Below, piece by piece: positions 1 to 7,839 of a DNA stretch of 10,368 nucleotides. The notes beneath the pieces are model-generated. The model had not been told where the DNA came from. It made no database searches and worked only from the letters and a program-made list of their open reading frames with translations. Location of the stretch: assembly GCA_003024985.2 (NCBI GenBank), contig PXIH01S0031713.1; one strand, given 5' to 3'. Positions within the stretch are counted from its first letter, which is position 1. Each line of letters opens with the position of its first letter. The position numbers and the translations under genes are program-made. The stretch is from Euperipatoides rowelli. Its lineage: Eukaryota; Onychophora; Udeonychophora; Euonychophora; Peripatopsidae.

Positions 1-13
1 TATATAGAAGTTT

Positions 14-55
14 TCATGAATTTCCATTATCACTGGGTAAACTAACTTTGTAAAA
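14..55 (-). CDS. Candidate terminal exon of coiled-coil gene
   Basis: On the minus strand a good acceptor (AATTTTTGTTTTTAG, AG at 57-56) is followed by 13 codons and TGA at 16-14. The preceding exon ends in phase 0, and in that phase this exon reads FYKVSLPSDNGNS then stop. A short polar, proline-containing tail after a coiled coil is a natural C-terminus. The full protein would then be 283 residues (21 + 1 split codon + 248 + 13), with an intron of 492 bases (547 down to 56). The exon is very short and sits at the window edge, so a skipped or alternative exon beyond position 1 remains possible. Confidence 0.45.
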   Translation of the reverse strand, partial: FYKVSLPSDNGNS

Positions 56-547
56 CTAAAAACAAAAATTGTTTGACAAATCATGTAATTTTTCCCCCAG
101 ATTTTGTATTTCAAGAAGACTGAAAATACAAAAGTATTTTGTATTTTAGATACTTTAATTTTGAAAATGTTTTGTATTTCAAATGGCAAAATGTTTTTTA
201 TTTCAAATGCATTTTTGGGGGAGTATTTTGTATTGTATTTCACATACATTTTTTGAGTATTTTGCCTAAGTCTTTCAATTATATTTAATTTTTTTATCAT
301 GAAAAGGACGTAACCAATTATAAGCTACATTCAAAACATTAAACTACCATACAGATTACATTATTTACCGAATGATCAAAAACATTTGGAGGAGGGGGAA
401 GCACTTGTCATACCCCCTATGTAAGCATGACCCTGTGTGGTTGTGAATTCCATGTAGGTAAATAATTAATTAGCTATTTTTTTCATGGATAAATGAAAAT
501 ATTAATGTATAAAATTCAAAGATAAAAGAAGTATGCATAATTCTTAC
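56..547 (-). other. Intron 2 of coiled-coil gene
   Basis: This is the inferred GTAAGA..TTTAG intron between the main exon and the candidate last exon. It holds a degenerate TTTTGTATTTCA repeat cluster (about 100-260). The stretch 260-540 is plain AT-rich DNA with a short purine run (389-399) and no further exon that I can see. Confidence 0.45.
100..260. repeat. Degenerate TTTTGTATTTCA repeat cluster with hairpin
   Basis: The 12-mer TTTTGTATTTCA or close variants recur about five times at irregular spacing (near 103, 137, 170, 193 and 224). Inside is an 11-base-pair hairpin with a three-base loop: AAAATACAAAA at 123-133, GTA, then TTTTGTATTTT at 137-147. This looks like the remnant of a small interspersed or palindromic repeat; the class cannot be determined. 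Confidence 0.55.
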
Positions 548-1293
548 CTGTTGTATCTTTTTTTCTAAATCATTTATTTTATTTTGCAGCATAAGCAGTT
601 CATGAAGTTGTTCCTTAAAAAGAAATACTTCTGTCTGTAATATAGGAATGTCTTGTAATATTTTGTTAACATCATGTTGATTAGTAAAATTATCTTCTTT
701 TTTAACTAACCAATGTAATTCATCCTGTTGTAATTTTGTTTCAAAACTCTGAATTCTTTTTACTAGTTCATCTATACGTAATTCAACAACCATTTTAAAT
801 TTGGTTTCGAAATTTTGACTATGTTTTAATAATTCATTTTTATGCTTGTGGCTTTCTTGCTCCAATTTCTGAACATTTTTCTGTAACTCTTCAAGGCTGA
901 AGATGTGATCTTCATACAGCTTTTTTGTTTCAATGATCTCTTCATCCATTCTTTCCTGTTTAGATTGCAATTCATGATAATTCTCCAATAGTTGAATATT
1001 CTGATATTCATTTAAATCATCCAAATTCTTTTGTAACTCAGTAACATAGTTTTGTAATGCTTGTATCTCCAAATTTTTGGTTCTTTTAAAACCATTTAGT
1101 TGATCAGTTAAGTCTTTATTTTTTTCTAACAATTCATCTATTTTTATTTGATTTTTTTGTTCTGAAGCTAAAAGTTGCTTTTTTATTATATCTATTTCCT
1201 TTGATTTTGATAAATTATTTACCTCCAATTTTAAAATTCTTTCATCTAATGTTTTAAAAAGTAAAAGAAGTTTTTGTTCACCTTGTATCTGAT
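548..1293 (-). CDS. Main coiled-coil exon, family unknown
   Basis: This 746-base exon is open throughout and encodes residues 22-270 of the spliced protein. The acceptor is a T-rich tract ending GATTTAG|ATCAG. The donor is a near-perfect CAACAG|GTAAGA, so the readable extension below 548 is intron. The product is very rich in Lys, Glu, Gln, Leu and Asn, with Leu/Ile at heptad-like spacing along nearly its whole length. It has a single proline (about residue 238, in DIPIL) and one tryptophan (about 216, in ELHWL), as expected for a long rod-like coiled coil. I see no signal peptide, membrane segment or catalytic motif. Such proteins are often cytoskeletal, centrosomal or ciliary, but nothing here decides this. 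A TTG at 1228 is not the start, because the frame continues upstream to the splice site. Confidence 0.88.
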
Positions 1294-1373
1294 CTAAATC
1301 ATAAAAATTAAAAAAAAAAAATCATTCGAATTTCATACAATGTCCAATAATGATTGGCAAAAAAAAAAACTTC

Positions 1374-1689
1374 CTCTTTCCACTCCAATGGCGATTCTCA
1401 ATCACCATTTTCAATTTAGTAGTTGCACTCCAAAGTCGATTCTGAATCGCCATTTTCATTTCCTTGTATTTCAAAACCAATAATTATTATTATATCCACA
1501 TATGCTTCAATTACTATTTTTTTTCGTTTCAAAGATTCAAAATATATTTGTCTTTAATTATCCAAAGAGATTTTAAAAAATGAATTAAAAGAATACTAAT
1601 CTTAATTTTTTATTAAAAAAAAAATATTTTTCATTTTTATTGTGGAGCTGTAGAAACCAAATTCTCTGAATTCAGTGGAGTGGAAAGGG
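1374..1689. mobile_element. Candidate piggyBac-type MITE in intron
   Basis: A perfect 12-base inverted repeat, CTTTCCACTCCA at 1376-1387 and TGGAGTGGAAAG at 1676-1687, bounds about 316 bases of non-coding AT-rich DNA. The right terminus continues as GGG followed directly by TTAA (1690-1693). That is the arrangement of piggyBac-superfamily ends, where a CCC-beginning inverted repeat abuts a TTAA target duplication. The left end (CTTCCTCTTTCC) lacks a clean TTAACCC, so it would have to be eroded or truncated. No open reading frame lies inside, which fits a non-autonomous element. The superfamily assignment is an inference from the ends only. Confidence 0.4.
1381..1470. repeat. 45-bp tandem repeat, two copies
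   Basis: Two 45-base units start with CACTCCAA at 1381 and 1426. Each carries a small inverted motif (GGCGATTCTCAATCACC and GTCGATTCTGAATCGCC), then CCATTTTCA. They form the left subterminal part of the candidate MITE, where such repeats are common. Confidence 0.6.
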
Positions 1690-2113
1690 TTAATTAAAAG
1701 AAAGGGTTATTTACAAAAAAAAAAAATTTAAATTTATTTTTCTTAAATTCTACAGTATACAATTAAAATTCAAAACATTTACTAATTCTGAGTAGCATTT
1801 ACACTAATTTTAATGCACACATTAAACAAGATTAATTACTAATTATTTTAGAATTAGTCTACTATAATAGTGATCCAGCAATTTTTAGTGCATGTAACAA
1901 TTTATTTACATAGACTATTGCATGAAATAAACAAAAATAAATAGGCTGCTGTATTTAACATTTTCTTTTAAACAAAATTATTGTCACCCTTAATTTGTTT
2001 ACTTACACATACTACTAAAATTTGGTATTATTCAAAATTATTTCAAAATAATTTTGAAACATAATAAATAAGTAAATAACCATTATCAAACATAACTTAG
2101 TTGTTAAATTTAC

Positions 2114-2177
2114 CTTTATCTTCAGAGTTAGATGTTAAAGCTGCATTCCAACGAAGAGGATCAGGGGTAGTATCCAT
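2114..2177 (-). CDS. First coding exon of coiled-coil protein gene
   Basis: This minus-strand exon carries the probable start codon (2177-2175) and 21 codons plus one base. It is preceded by a pyrimidine-rich acceptor (ATTTTCATTTTCAG, exon base 1 at 2178) and ends at AAAG|GTAAAT, with the donor GT at 2113-2112. The encoded N-terminus is short and polar (MDTTPDPLRWNAALTSNSED, then K). It has two prolines and one tryptophan and looks unlike the helical remainder. The last base, G, completes a GAT codon with the AT that opens the next exon, so the splice is in phase. An in-frame TAA lies upstream with no intervening ATG, which supports this start unless a further coding exon is spliced on. The acceptor directly before the ATG implies at least one more upstream exon, probably untranslated. 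The family is not recognised. Confidence 0.72.
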
Positions 2178-2221
2178 CCTGAAAATGAAAATATTTTTAT
2201 ATTTCTTAGTATAAAATTAAG

Positions 2222-2246
2222 CCCCCTTCCCCCCTGCCCCCCTCCC
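2222..2246 (-). other. G-quadruplex-capable G tract
   Basis: On the minus strand this is G3-A-G6-CA-G6-AA-G5, four G runs with one- or two-base loops, directly preceded by 13 T. It lies about 45 bases upstream of the acceptor of the first coding exon. If the pre-mRNA spans it, it would be an intronic RNA G-quadruplex close to the 3' splice site. The pattern is seen directly; any role is inferred. Confidence 0.6.
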
Positions 2247-2410
2247 AAAAAAAAAAAAATCATAAATGCACATTCATCCCTTCTGGTCCCAATTGTCTAA
2301 CTTAATCTATTTTATATGTTTCAGGAAAGTAGAACAATCACTGCAACTTTTAAAACGATAGTATCGAGTTCACTCTAGAAATGTTTTGTTTGCCTTCATT
2401 GGAATCAATC

Positions 2411-2447
2411 TACATTATACATTAATGTTTATATACTGTATAATGTA
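2411..2447. repeat. 10-bp inverted repeat (hairpin)
   Basis: TACATTATAC at 2411-2420 and GTATAATGTA at 2438-2447 are perfect inverted copies around a 17-base loop. The sequence is AT-rich, so significance is modest. It is the first of four inverted repeats within 400 bases. Confidence 0.5.
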
Positions 2448-2454
2448 CACCTAT

Positions 2455-2610
2455 AGACTATATATATATCTGATAGATCAATCTACTGAGCAATCCATAT
2501 ATCTATCTACAGAGCAATCTCTCTCTCTCTACTGAGTGGTGCCTCTATTCTGACCCCCTCCACAATCCTCTATCTATCCATCTCTCTTTATCCATCTCTC
2601 CTTATTCACT
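2455..2610. repeat. Low-complexity TATA/CTCT/TATC tract
   Basis: This is a run of impure microsatellites: (TA)n near 2458, TCTATC-like units, (CT)n at about 2519-2530, then further CTATCCATCTCT units. The plus strand is strongly pyrimidine-biased. A 10-base inverted repeat, CTGAGTGGTG (2532-2541) and CACCACTCAG (2622-2631), encloses much of it. Confidence 0.6.
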
Positions 2611-2734
2611 CATTATCTATACACCACTCAGATTGCAATGACATATGACAGAATAAAGAGGGACTTATGTACAAGGGTCTCCAGATGAAATTAATAAATG
2701 AAAGGAACATTTGTTCATCATATTCACTGTCATC

Positions 2735-2810
2735 TTACCAGCCACATCACCTCACTAGGTGATGTGCTGGTAAGTCAGAGATGAAGATCTTTCTAATCTT
2801 CATCTCTGAC
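2735..2810. repeat. Two abutting hairpins
   Basis: The first hairpin pairs 2735-2752 with 2757-2773 around the loop CACT, an 18/17-base stem with one unpaired G. The second pairs GTCAGAGATGAAGAT (2774-2788) perfectly with ATCTTCATCTCTGAC (2796-2810) around a seven-base loop. There is no gap between them. The stems are GC-richer than the surroundings. No following T run or known RNA family identifies a function. Confidence 0.7.
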
Positions 2811-2819
2811 TGTTTAAAA

Positions 2820-3200
2820 GTTCTCTATTTTACTTTCTTCTCATAATTACAAAATTTGTCATATCTAGAAAATACTCAAGACTGACCTCATCATCTCCTT
2901 TCTTTTTGTCATTTTTACCATCATCTTCACTATCATAATCATCTTCAATATTAACAGCCTCCTACTTATCTGTTGAATCTATTTCTCTATCTCACTTGCT
3001 TTTATCTTCCTGTCAATGTATTCATTATCATCATTTTCAATACCATCTTATTTATTTGCTTTGAATACTCTACCTTTTTATCAATCTTTTCATAACCATC
3101 TAAATACTTTAGACATTTATCATTGAACACTTTGTCACTGTACCATCTATGCTAGTGATTTCACTTTTGACTATTTCTAATTTTTAAAATCCTAAAATTC
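2820..3200 (-). other. ATC/TC-rich tract; possible decayed coding remnant
   Basis: The plus strand is rich in ATC, TCA and TTC. Read on the minus strand it yields short Asp/Glu/Lys-rich stretches broken by frame changes and stops, for example a 43-codon frame 2961-2830 containing EDDYDSEDDGK. A GAG|GTCAGT donor-like site ends one stretch at 2887. The pieces are too short, and the base pattern too repetitive, to call a gene. It may be a degraded acidic protein exon or just an expanded GAT-type microsatellite. Confidence 0.2.
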
Positions 3201-3924
3201 TTTGAATGGTTCCAATGTTTTCAAATTTTTAATTTGTTGTAATCCCAGCAACAGGATGTAGTGCAACGTGAAAATTACATCTGCAAAATAATCAAATAAC
3301 TCTTGCAGAAAAATTAGAGCAATAAATAAATTATCCTAATCCAAAAAAAAAAAAAGCCTAATTTATTAAATAAATGTTAAGAAACGACATATTTTTTAAT
3401 AAAATATTACAGTTAGCTTTAGATATAAAAAAAAATATGTTGGGGCAACCATTTTGAAACACTGCACAACTCTTGATGTCAGTTCATGTGCACTTTGTAT
3501 TGTGAAACAGTAAAACAAAATTAACTAGTCTCTCAAATTTTCAATAGGGCTATCCGTTAAATCTAGGTAGGCCTACACATGGGAAATAAAAACTGAGAAT
3601 TATATCTCTACAGATTATTTAGTCATGGAGAGAGATGTGACCAGAGAAATGTGATAGATCCATTTCTTGGAAATGATTAAAATTTGGTGAAAGCGGCAAA
3701 GCCCTGTTTCGATATCAAGTTCTTCTAGTTGACTACATTTTTATCAAACATAATCTTTGATTCAAGATTCATGTTAATTTCATTGTTATTTGGATTTTTC
3801 TTTTTTATTTTAGTTAATTATTAAATTTACTTAATCAGGTAGACCGCTGGGTGATCAGAGCTGAAAATGGAACCTAAACTACTCTCTGCGATTTCAGTGA
3901 GAATCACAGCCAATCATTCACGAC
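3200..3924. other. Non-coding stretch, nothing recognised
   Basis: This is AT-rich DNA with poly-A runs near 3342 and 3427 and no reading frame, RNA gene or clear repeat that I can support. The last 85 bases (from about 3840) are slightly GC-richer and lead into the tandem array, so they may be its diverged edge. Confidence 0.5.
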
Positions 3925-4562
3925 GCTAATATTATAGTTTCAAAGTCAAGGTCCTACGACATCATAGGTAGTCAGGGAATTTTGGCAAAAATCAGAAAAT
4001 AATTAAAAAAAGTAAAGTAGTTTGTGCATTAATTTGCGCATCTTAATGAGCTTAAATGCAGTTCATAATCAGTAGGTATGACATCATGCAGATCTAATAT
4101 AGTTCCAAAGATCAAGCTCTTCAGAAAGGGGCCTGGGATTGGATCAAAAATCAAAAAATGATAAAAGTAATGTAATTAACATATGGATTTGCACACTTTA
4201 AAGAGTGTGCATCCAGTTCAAAATGATAGGTATGTCATAATGCATATATATATCATAGCTCCAAAGATCAAGATCCATAGATCATTGGAAAAGGGGGATG
4301 GCAAAAATTAGAAACAGATAAAAGTAAAATATTTCACACATCAATTGGCACACCTTAATGAGCTCACATCCAGTTCAAAATTGATAGGTATGTCATAATG
4401 CATATATATATCAAAGCTCCAAAGATCAAGGTCCATAGATCATTGGAAAAGGGGAATGGCACTTGGTCAAAAATCAGAAAAAGATAAAAGTAAAATATTT
4501 CACACATCAATTTGCACACCTTAATGAGCTCACATCCTGTTCAAAAATGGTAGGTGTGATGT
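3925..4562 (+). repeat. Tandem array, about four ~160-bp units
   Basis: The anchor CCAAAGATCAAG (first copy degenerate, TCAAAGTCAAG) occurs at 3940, 4105, 4261 and 4419, a spacing of 165, 156 and 158 bases. Each unit also carries, in the same order, TTGGAAAAGGGG-like sequence, CAAAAATCAGAAA, GATAAAAGTAAA, TTTGCACACC, CTTAATGAGCT, CATCCAGTTCAAAA and GATAGGTATGTCATAATGCA. Units 3 and 4 are most alike and unit 1 most diverged, as in a locally expanding minisatellite or the internal repeats of a transposon. There is no coding capacity. In unit 2 the CTTAATGAGCT segment has become CTTTAAAGAGTG. Confidence 0.85.
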
Positions 4563-4995
4563 CATTTCTACCTAGCCTATATGTACTGAAGCATGAGGTC
4601 ATGTGATCATCAATACAGATTCCTCACCCTCTCCAAAATAGTAAAAAAAATGAAATGAAAAGTTCTAAATTGATGGAACACCATACTGCACATCCAAATG
4701 ACATCATTTGTAGCTCATATTATCCAGAATTCATTGCTGAACAAATGCCCATTGAAAAATAAGAAAACACAATTGCCACCATCTTGGATTTTTCAAAAAT
4801 ACCCAAAATGCATTGCCAATGATCCCAAAAGTATTCTGGGTAAAATTTACAAAAATTTCCAAAGTTTTCTTTTGGCAAACTTTGGAAATGATGTCATTAA
4901 AAAGCCAAATATGCAAATGACCCCCCCCCCCCACACCTTCAGAAAACTTTGGATATGCAAATGAGATGATATTACAATTGCGAATTTTCAGAAAT
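4563..4995. other. Spacer with hairpin, octamers and poly-C
   Basis: No gene is seen here. It contains a perfect 13-bp hairpin (4855-4867 with 4877-4889, nine-base loop), two ATGCAAAT octamers (4911-4918 and 4955-4962) in repeated ATATGCAAATGA context, and a run of 12 C (4921-4932). GCCACCATCTTG at 4775-4786 also occurs in the right arm of the large element (8878-8889) and inverted in its left arm (5020-5031). TGACATCA-type motifs occur here as in the array and the arms, suggesting related repeat DNA. Confidence 0.5.
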
Positions 4996-5120
4996 GTTTT
5001 GGGCCAATCCGGGTCTTTTCAAGATGGTGGCAGAATTTTCGATATCGAAAATGACATCATATGCCCATCATATTATGATGCATTCTGGGTATTATTATGA
5101 TGCATGCTGGTATAGAACAT

Positions 5121-5220
5121 TGATATGTATCGATTATATTGATCGATATGTATCAATTATCGATCGATTAATCTATCAATATATATCGATATCGATATTT
5201 ATCAATATTATCAATATTTT
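5121..5220. repeat. ATCGAT-rich core of left arm
   Basis: This 100-base stretch is built from overlapping ATCGAT, ATCAAT and GATATC units and is highly self-complementary. The matching stretch is in the right arm (about 8669-8774) but has diverged more than the flanking arm sequence, as expected for a simple repeat. Confidence 0.7.
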
Positions 5221-5336
5221 TCAAAACAAAATTAGAAAATAGTGTAGATTATGATGTATGTTGGGATAGATTAGAATGCTTCATGGGATAGATGGTCTAC
5301 CCACTTCAAAATTTCTGGGTCAATCCAGGTCATTTC

Positions 5337-5410
5337 AAGGCGCATGATGGGATAGAGTATCACAAGGTGCATGCTGGGATAGAGTATCGCAAGGTGCATG
5401 CTGGGCTAGA
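5337..5410 (+). repeat. 27-bp tandem repeat in left arm
   Basis: Units start at 5337, 5364 and 5391, with a consensus beginning AAGGTGCATGCTGGGATAGA. The last unit is partial (20 bases). The right arm holds two units (about 8511-8557 inverted), so copy number has changed since the arms separated. Confidence 0.8.
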
Positions 5411-6251
5411 TGTCAAATTTACTGGGCCAATCCGGGTCTTTTTCTAAGTGACATCATTGGATGCGCAGAAACGATGTGACATTAACTTGATCATTTTTTT
5501 AAAAAAAAAAATTGCAAAAATTAAAAAATGGTAGAGGGGAGGGCTGGGTGTTTAGAATACGTGGGTACGATATCATACATGGCATCCGGGTACTACTATA
5601 CACCTTCAATACAAATTTCAAGTTGCTAGCATCTACCGTTTTGGTTTTAATCACATAAAACTAAAATAGCACACTTTAGGTGGAGAGAGAGGGGGGACAC
5701 CAATCTGTAAATGGAATAGATATTTGAAATCCTTATGATTTGTAGATCATGTTAAAAAAAATTGAAATCGAAGCATTTTTAATATTAGAGTTACTTTTTC
5801 TCAAAGTGATCGTATATACTGTATATTAAAATGATTGACAGCTCATACATCAAAGCTGACCGCCTGATAGTGCATATCAAGGTTAGAAAAAAAAACTCGA
5901 CCAATGTTAATTAAAACTTAAAATTACATAGCTCATGTTCTATAGAAGCTAGAGACTCAAGCCATACATTTTTTGATTGCTATTTTCAAGGGCTATTCAG
6001 CTAACGGTAATTTTTTATTTTGTATAACCGGCATCTATTTGATTTTTAATTAAAACTTCATACTTCCTTTTTAGAGTACTACTCAATTCACCGGCTCATG
6101 CTCATAAATCTGTAGATAATAGCTTAATCTTTTAACGACTTACTAAAGATTTTCTAAACACATCATAATTAAAAGGCATAAAAAAAAGTTATGGAGCAAA
6201 GGGGGAATGGAGGGAATGATAACTAATTAACTAAATTTAATATATTATAAG

Positions 6252-6272
6252 TATAATAATAATAATAATAAA
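6252..6272. repeat. (TAA)n microsatellite
   Basis: About six to seven consecutive TAA/ATA units sit in the centre of the large element. Confidence 0.8.
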
Positions 6273-6446
6273 AACGTACCGTATTTTAAAAAATGGTTAG
6301 GTAGAAGTTCCATACTGCAACATGTTCCAAATTTTAAGTGAAATAATTTATTTCCTTATGGATACTAAAGCATTATCAAAGTACAAAGAGATTACCAAAG
6401 TACAATCAGATTATCTTTATTACTTAATCCTTTTTATTGATTCCAG

Positions 6447-6486
6447 ATGTAGCGCCTGCAATNGCCGCTTTATCCTTTGTACATAG
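6447..6486 (+). other. Exon-like 40-base segment
   Basis: A T-rich tract with ATTGATTCCAG precedes, and GTTAGT follows, a 40-base segment that is conspicuously GC-richer than its surroundings. One phase is open (two bases, 12 codons, two bases) and reads VAPA, an I or M at the ambiguous base, then AALSFVH. The frame starting at the ATG stops at once, so this could only be an internal exon fragment. No partner exon is established. It may be a captured gene fragment or chance. Confidence 0.25.
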
Positions 6487-7425
6487 GTTAGTTTGTATAT
6501 ACAATGTATTTTTAAGTTTAATATGTTATTATTTTTTATTTATCATTTTAAGATCTGTCTGAATGAGTGGACGAATATTGACTTTTGCGAACAGCAGTTT
6601 ATTATCCATATTTAAGCGAACGCTTCGGTGATCTAGGCTGTTCTTAGGGCCTATGGAGCTCACTTTGTTTTGGCAGTAGACTATTTATGGTTATTTTTAT
6701 TGGATTGTATATTCTGAAGAAATAATATTTAATTAGACTTTTTATTTGATTCTTGACTTTTATTTCAACAACTTATGTTCATTTTGTTTCACTAGTACAG
6801 TCGGCAATTGATGCTTGTAGACTCGGTTCTTAAACGTTCCAATAACGTCTGTAGAGTGTTTTGAAGTACCATAATGGTTTCTTTCAATCTTCCAGTTTAG
6901 GATAAGGATACATTGCGTTCTTGATTGGTGGCTTAGAGGATTATGTTTCATCTACACAAATTTTTTTGTTTCTTCGTATGGATATCATCTGAATTATATG
7001 TTTAATGAAACTGACTTTATTGGGTTGTATAAGAACATCTCCAAAATAATTTATTTTGTCCTTCATTTAAGAATGCTGGATTTTGAAGTGGTTTATTTGT
7101 CTGCTGTCATTAACTTTATTTTATATTTTTGATTTATCTAATCATCTTATAGTTTGGAAAAAAGTGTAAATTAGGCACATATTCTGCGGGCCTTTTAAGA
7201 ATACAACTATCAGGTAATACGACAGAGGTGCTAATGTGTAATGTGCCAAATTATGTATCTTGCTTTTGTTTCATTTTTTCTGGCATCTGGTTCAAAATGT
7301 TTATTCTTGTTTCATAGTGGGTCTAATTTTCCACATTATTTTTATTTCTTTTTTAACCCCACCTGATTAAAACTGTTTATCCTACTCCTTATCCATGTTT
7401 TTTTTTTCAGTTTTAAATTGTTGAT

Positions 7426-7431
7426 AATAAA
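7426..7431 (+). promoter_or_regulatory. AATAAA polyadenylation-like hexamer
   Basis: AATAAA occurs at the right side of the T-rich block, following a long run of T and CAG. In AT-rich DNA the hexamer is common. It is noted only because the block resembles 3' untranslated sequence in composition. Confidence 0.15.
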
Positions 7432-7689
7432 GAGACATAATATTCTTTTTTTAACTGCCGAAGGCATTTTTTCTTTGTAATTTTTTATAGTTCTTTGCGT
7501 CACTTCGACAAGTAATAAAATTTACTAAAAGTAATTTTTTAGAACTATTAATGTACGGTACTATAAAATGTGAGCATCTGAGTGATCGATTAAATCGGAT
7601 AATAAAACAACCATTTTAGTCATATTAACTCTGAGAGACTATTTATTTACAAGCTCGTGAATGTGGGATTCTCTTTTGGACATAGAAGC

Positions 7690-7701
7690 TGCGCATGCGC
7701 T
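7690..7701. promoter_or_regulatory. NRF1-like palindrome
   Basis: TGCGCATGCGCT holds the 10-bp palindrome GCGCATGCGC and matches the well-known NRF1 site core, in an otherwise CpG-poor sequence. NRF1 sites typically mark animal housekeeping promoters. No transcript start or coding exon is visible next to it. Confidence 0.35.
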
Positions 7702-7743
7702 TTAAGCGGAACAGACAAATTAGGCAAAAACTGAGGTTTCTAG

Positions 7744-7776
7744 ACATTTTTTTAAAAAAATGTTCTCTGAGAGAAC
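7744..7776. repeat. 20-bp palindrome overlapping a hairpin
   Basis: ACATTTTTTT and AAAAAAATGT (7744-7763) form a perfect palindrome. GTTCTC, TGA, GAGAAC (7762-7776) form an overlapping hairpin. A related CTCTGAGAGA occurs about 135 bases upstream. Confidence 0.65.
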
Positions 7777-7832
7777 CTTAGAAGACATCAAGACACGTCT
7801 TTTTTCTTCTTACAAATGTCGCTATGACACAG

Positions 7833-7839
7833 TATAAAG
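7833..7839 (+). promoter_or_regulatory. TATA-like sequence
   Basis: TATAAAG is followed, about 25-30 bases on, by the GC-rich GTGCGGCCGGCTGACTGG, giving the spacing of a TATA box and start site. It lies 130 bases downstream of the NRF1-like palindrome. No transcript can be identified, so this is weak. Confidence 0.2.

Larger units (their letters stand above)
1294..2113 (-). other. Intron 1 of coiled-coil gene
   Basis: This 820-base intron separates the first coding exon from the main exon. It begins GTAAAT and ends in a T-rich tract with GATTTAG, and it interrupts a codon after its first base. It holds the candidate MITE at 1374-1689. The stretch 1700-2100 is AT-rich, almost free of CpG, and shows nothing else recognisable. 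Confidence 0.7.
4996..5815 (+). repeat. Left arm of long inverted repeat
   Basis: In order, this arm contains a CCAAT-box 20-mer (5000-5019), CAAGATGGTGGC (5020-5031), ATGACATCAT (5051-5060), two ATGATGCAT[TG]CTGG units, an ATCGAT-rich core (5121-5220), a second 20-mer copy (5316-5335), a 27-base tandem repeat (5337-5410) and a third 20-mer copy (5423-5442). An A-rich stretch (about 5499-5527), a purine tract (5680-5698) and a highly conserved inner segment (about 5570-5815) follow. Short reading frames here are chance products of repeat sequence. Confidence 0.88.

Noticed and set aside
826-1011. 61-codon minus-strand frame
   Set aside because: It is an overlapping shadow of the coiled-coil exon in another frame.
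3925-4562. CRISPR array
   Set aside because: The units are long and degenerate throughout, with no short constant repeats separating unique spacers, and the genome is eukaryotic.
4911-4962. Two ATGCAAAT octamers as a POU-factor enhancer
   Set aside because: They sit in a short local duplication of repeat-like DNA with no gene start nearby.
4698-5242. Reading frames of 60-90 codons on both strands
   Set aside because: They lie in spacer and inverted-arm repeat DNA, run through hairpins, poly-C and ATCGAT repeats, and show no protein-like features.
6760-6951. 63-codon minus-strand frame
   Set aside because: It has no recognisable motif, no splice context and length expected by chance; the block's T-rich bias points to the other strand.
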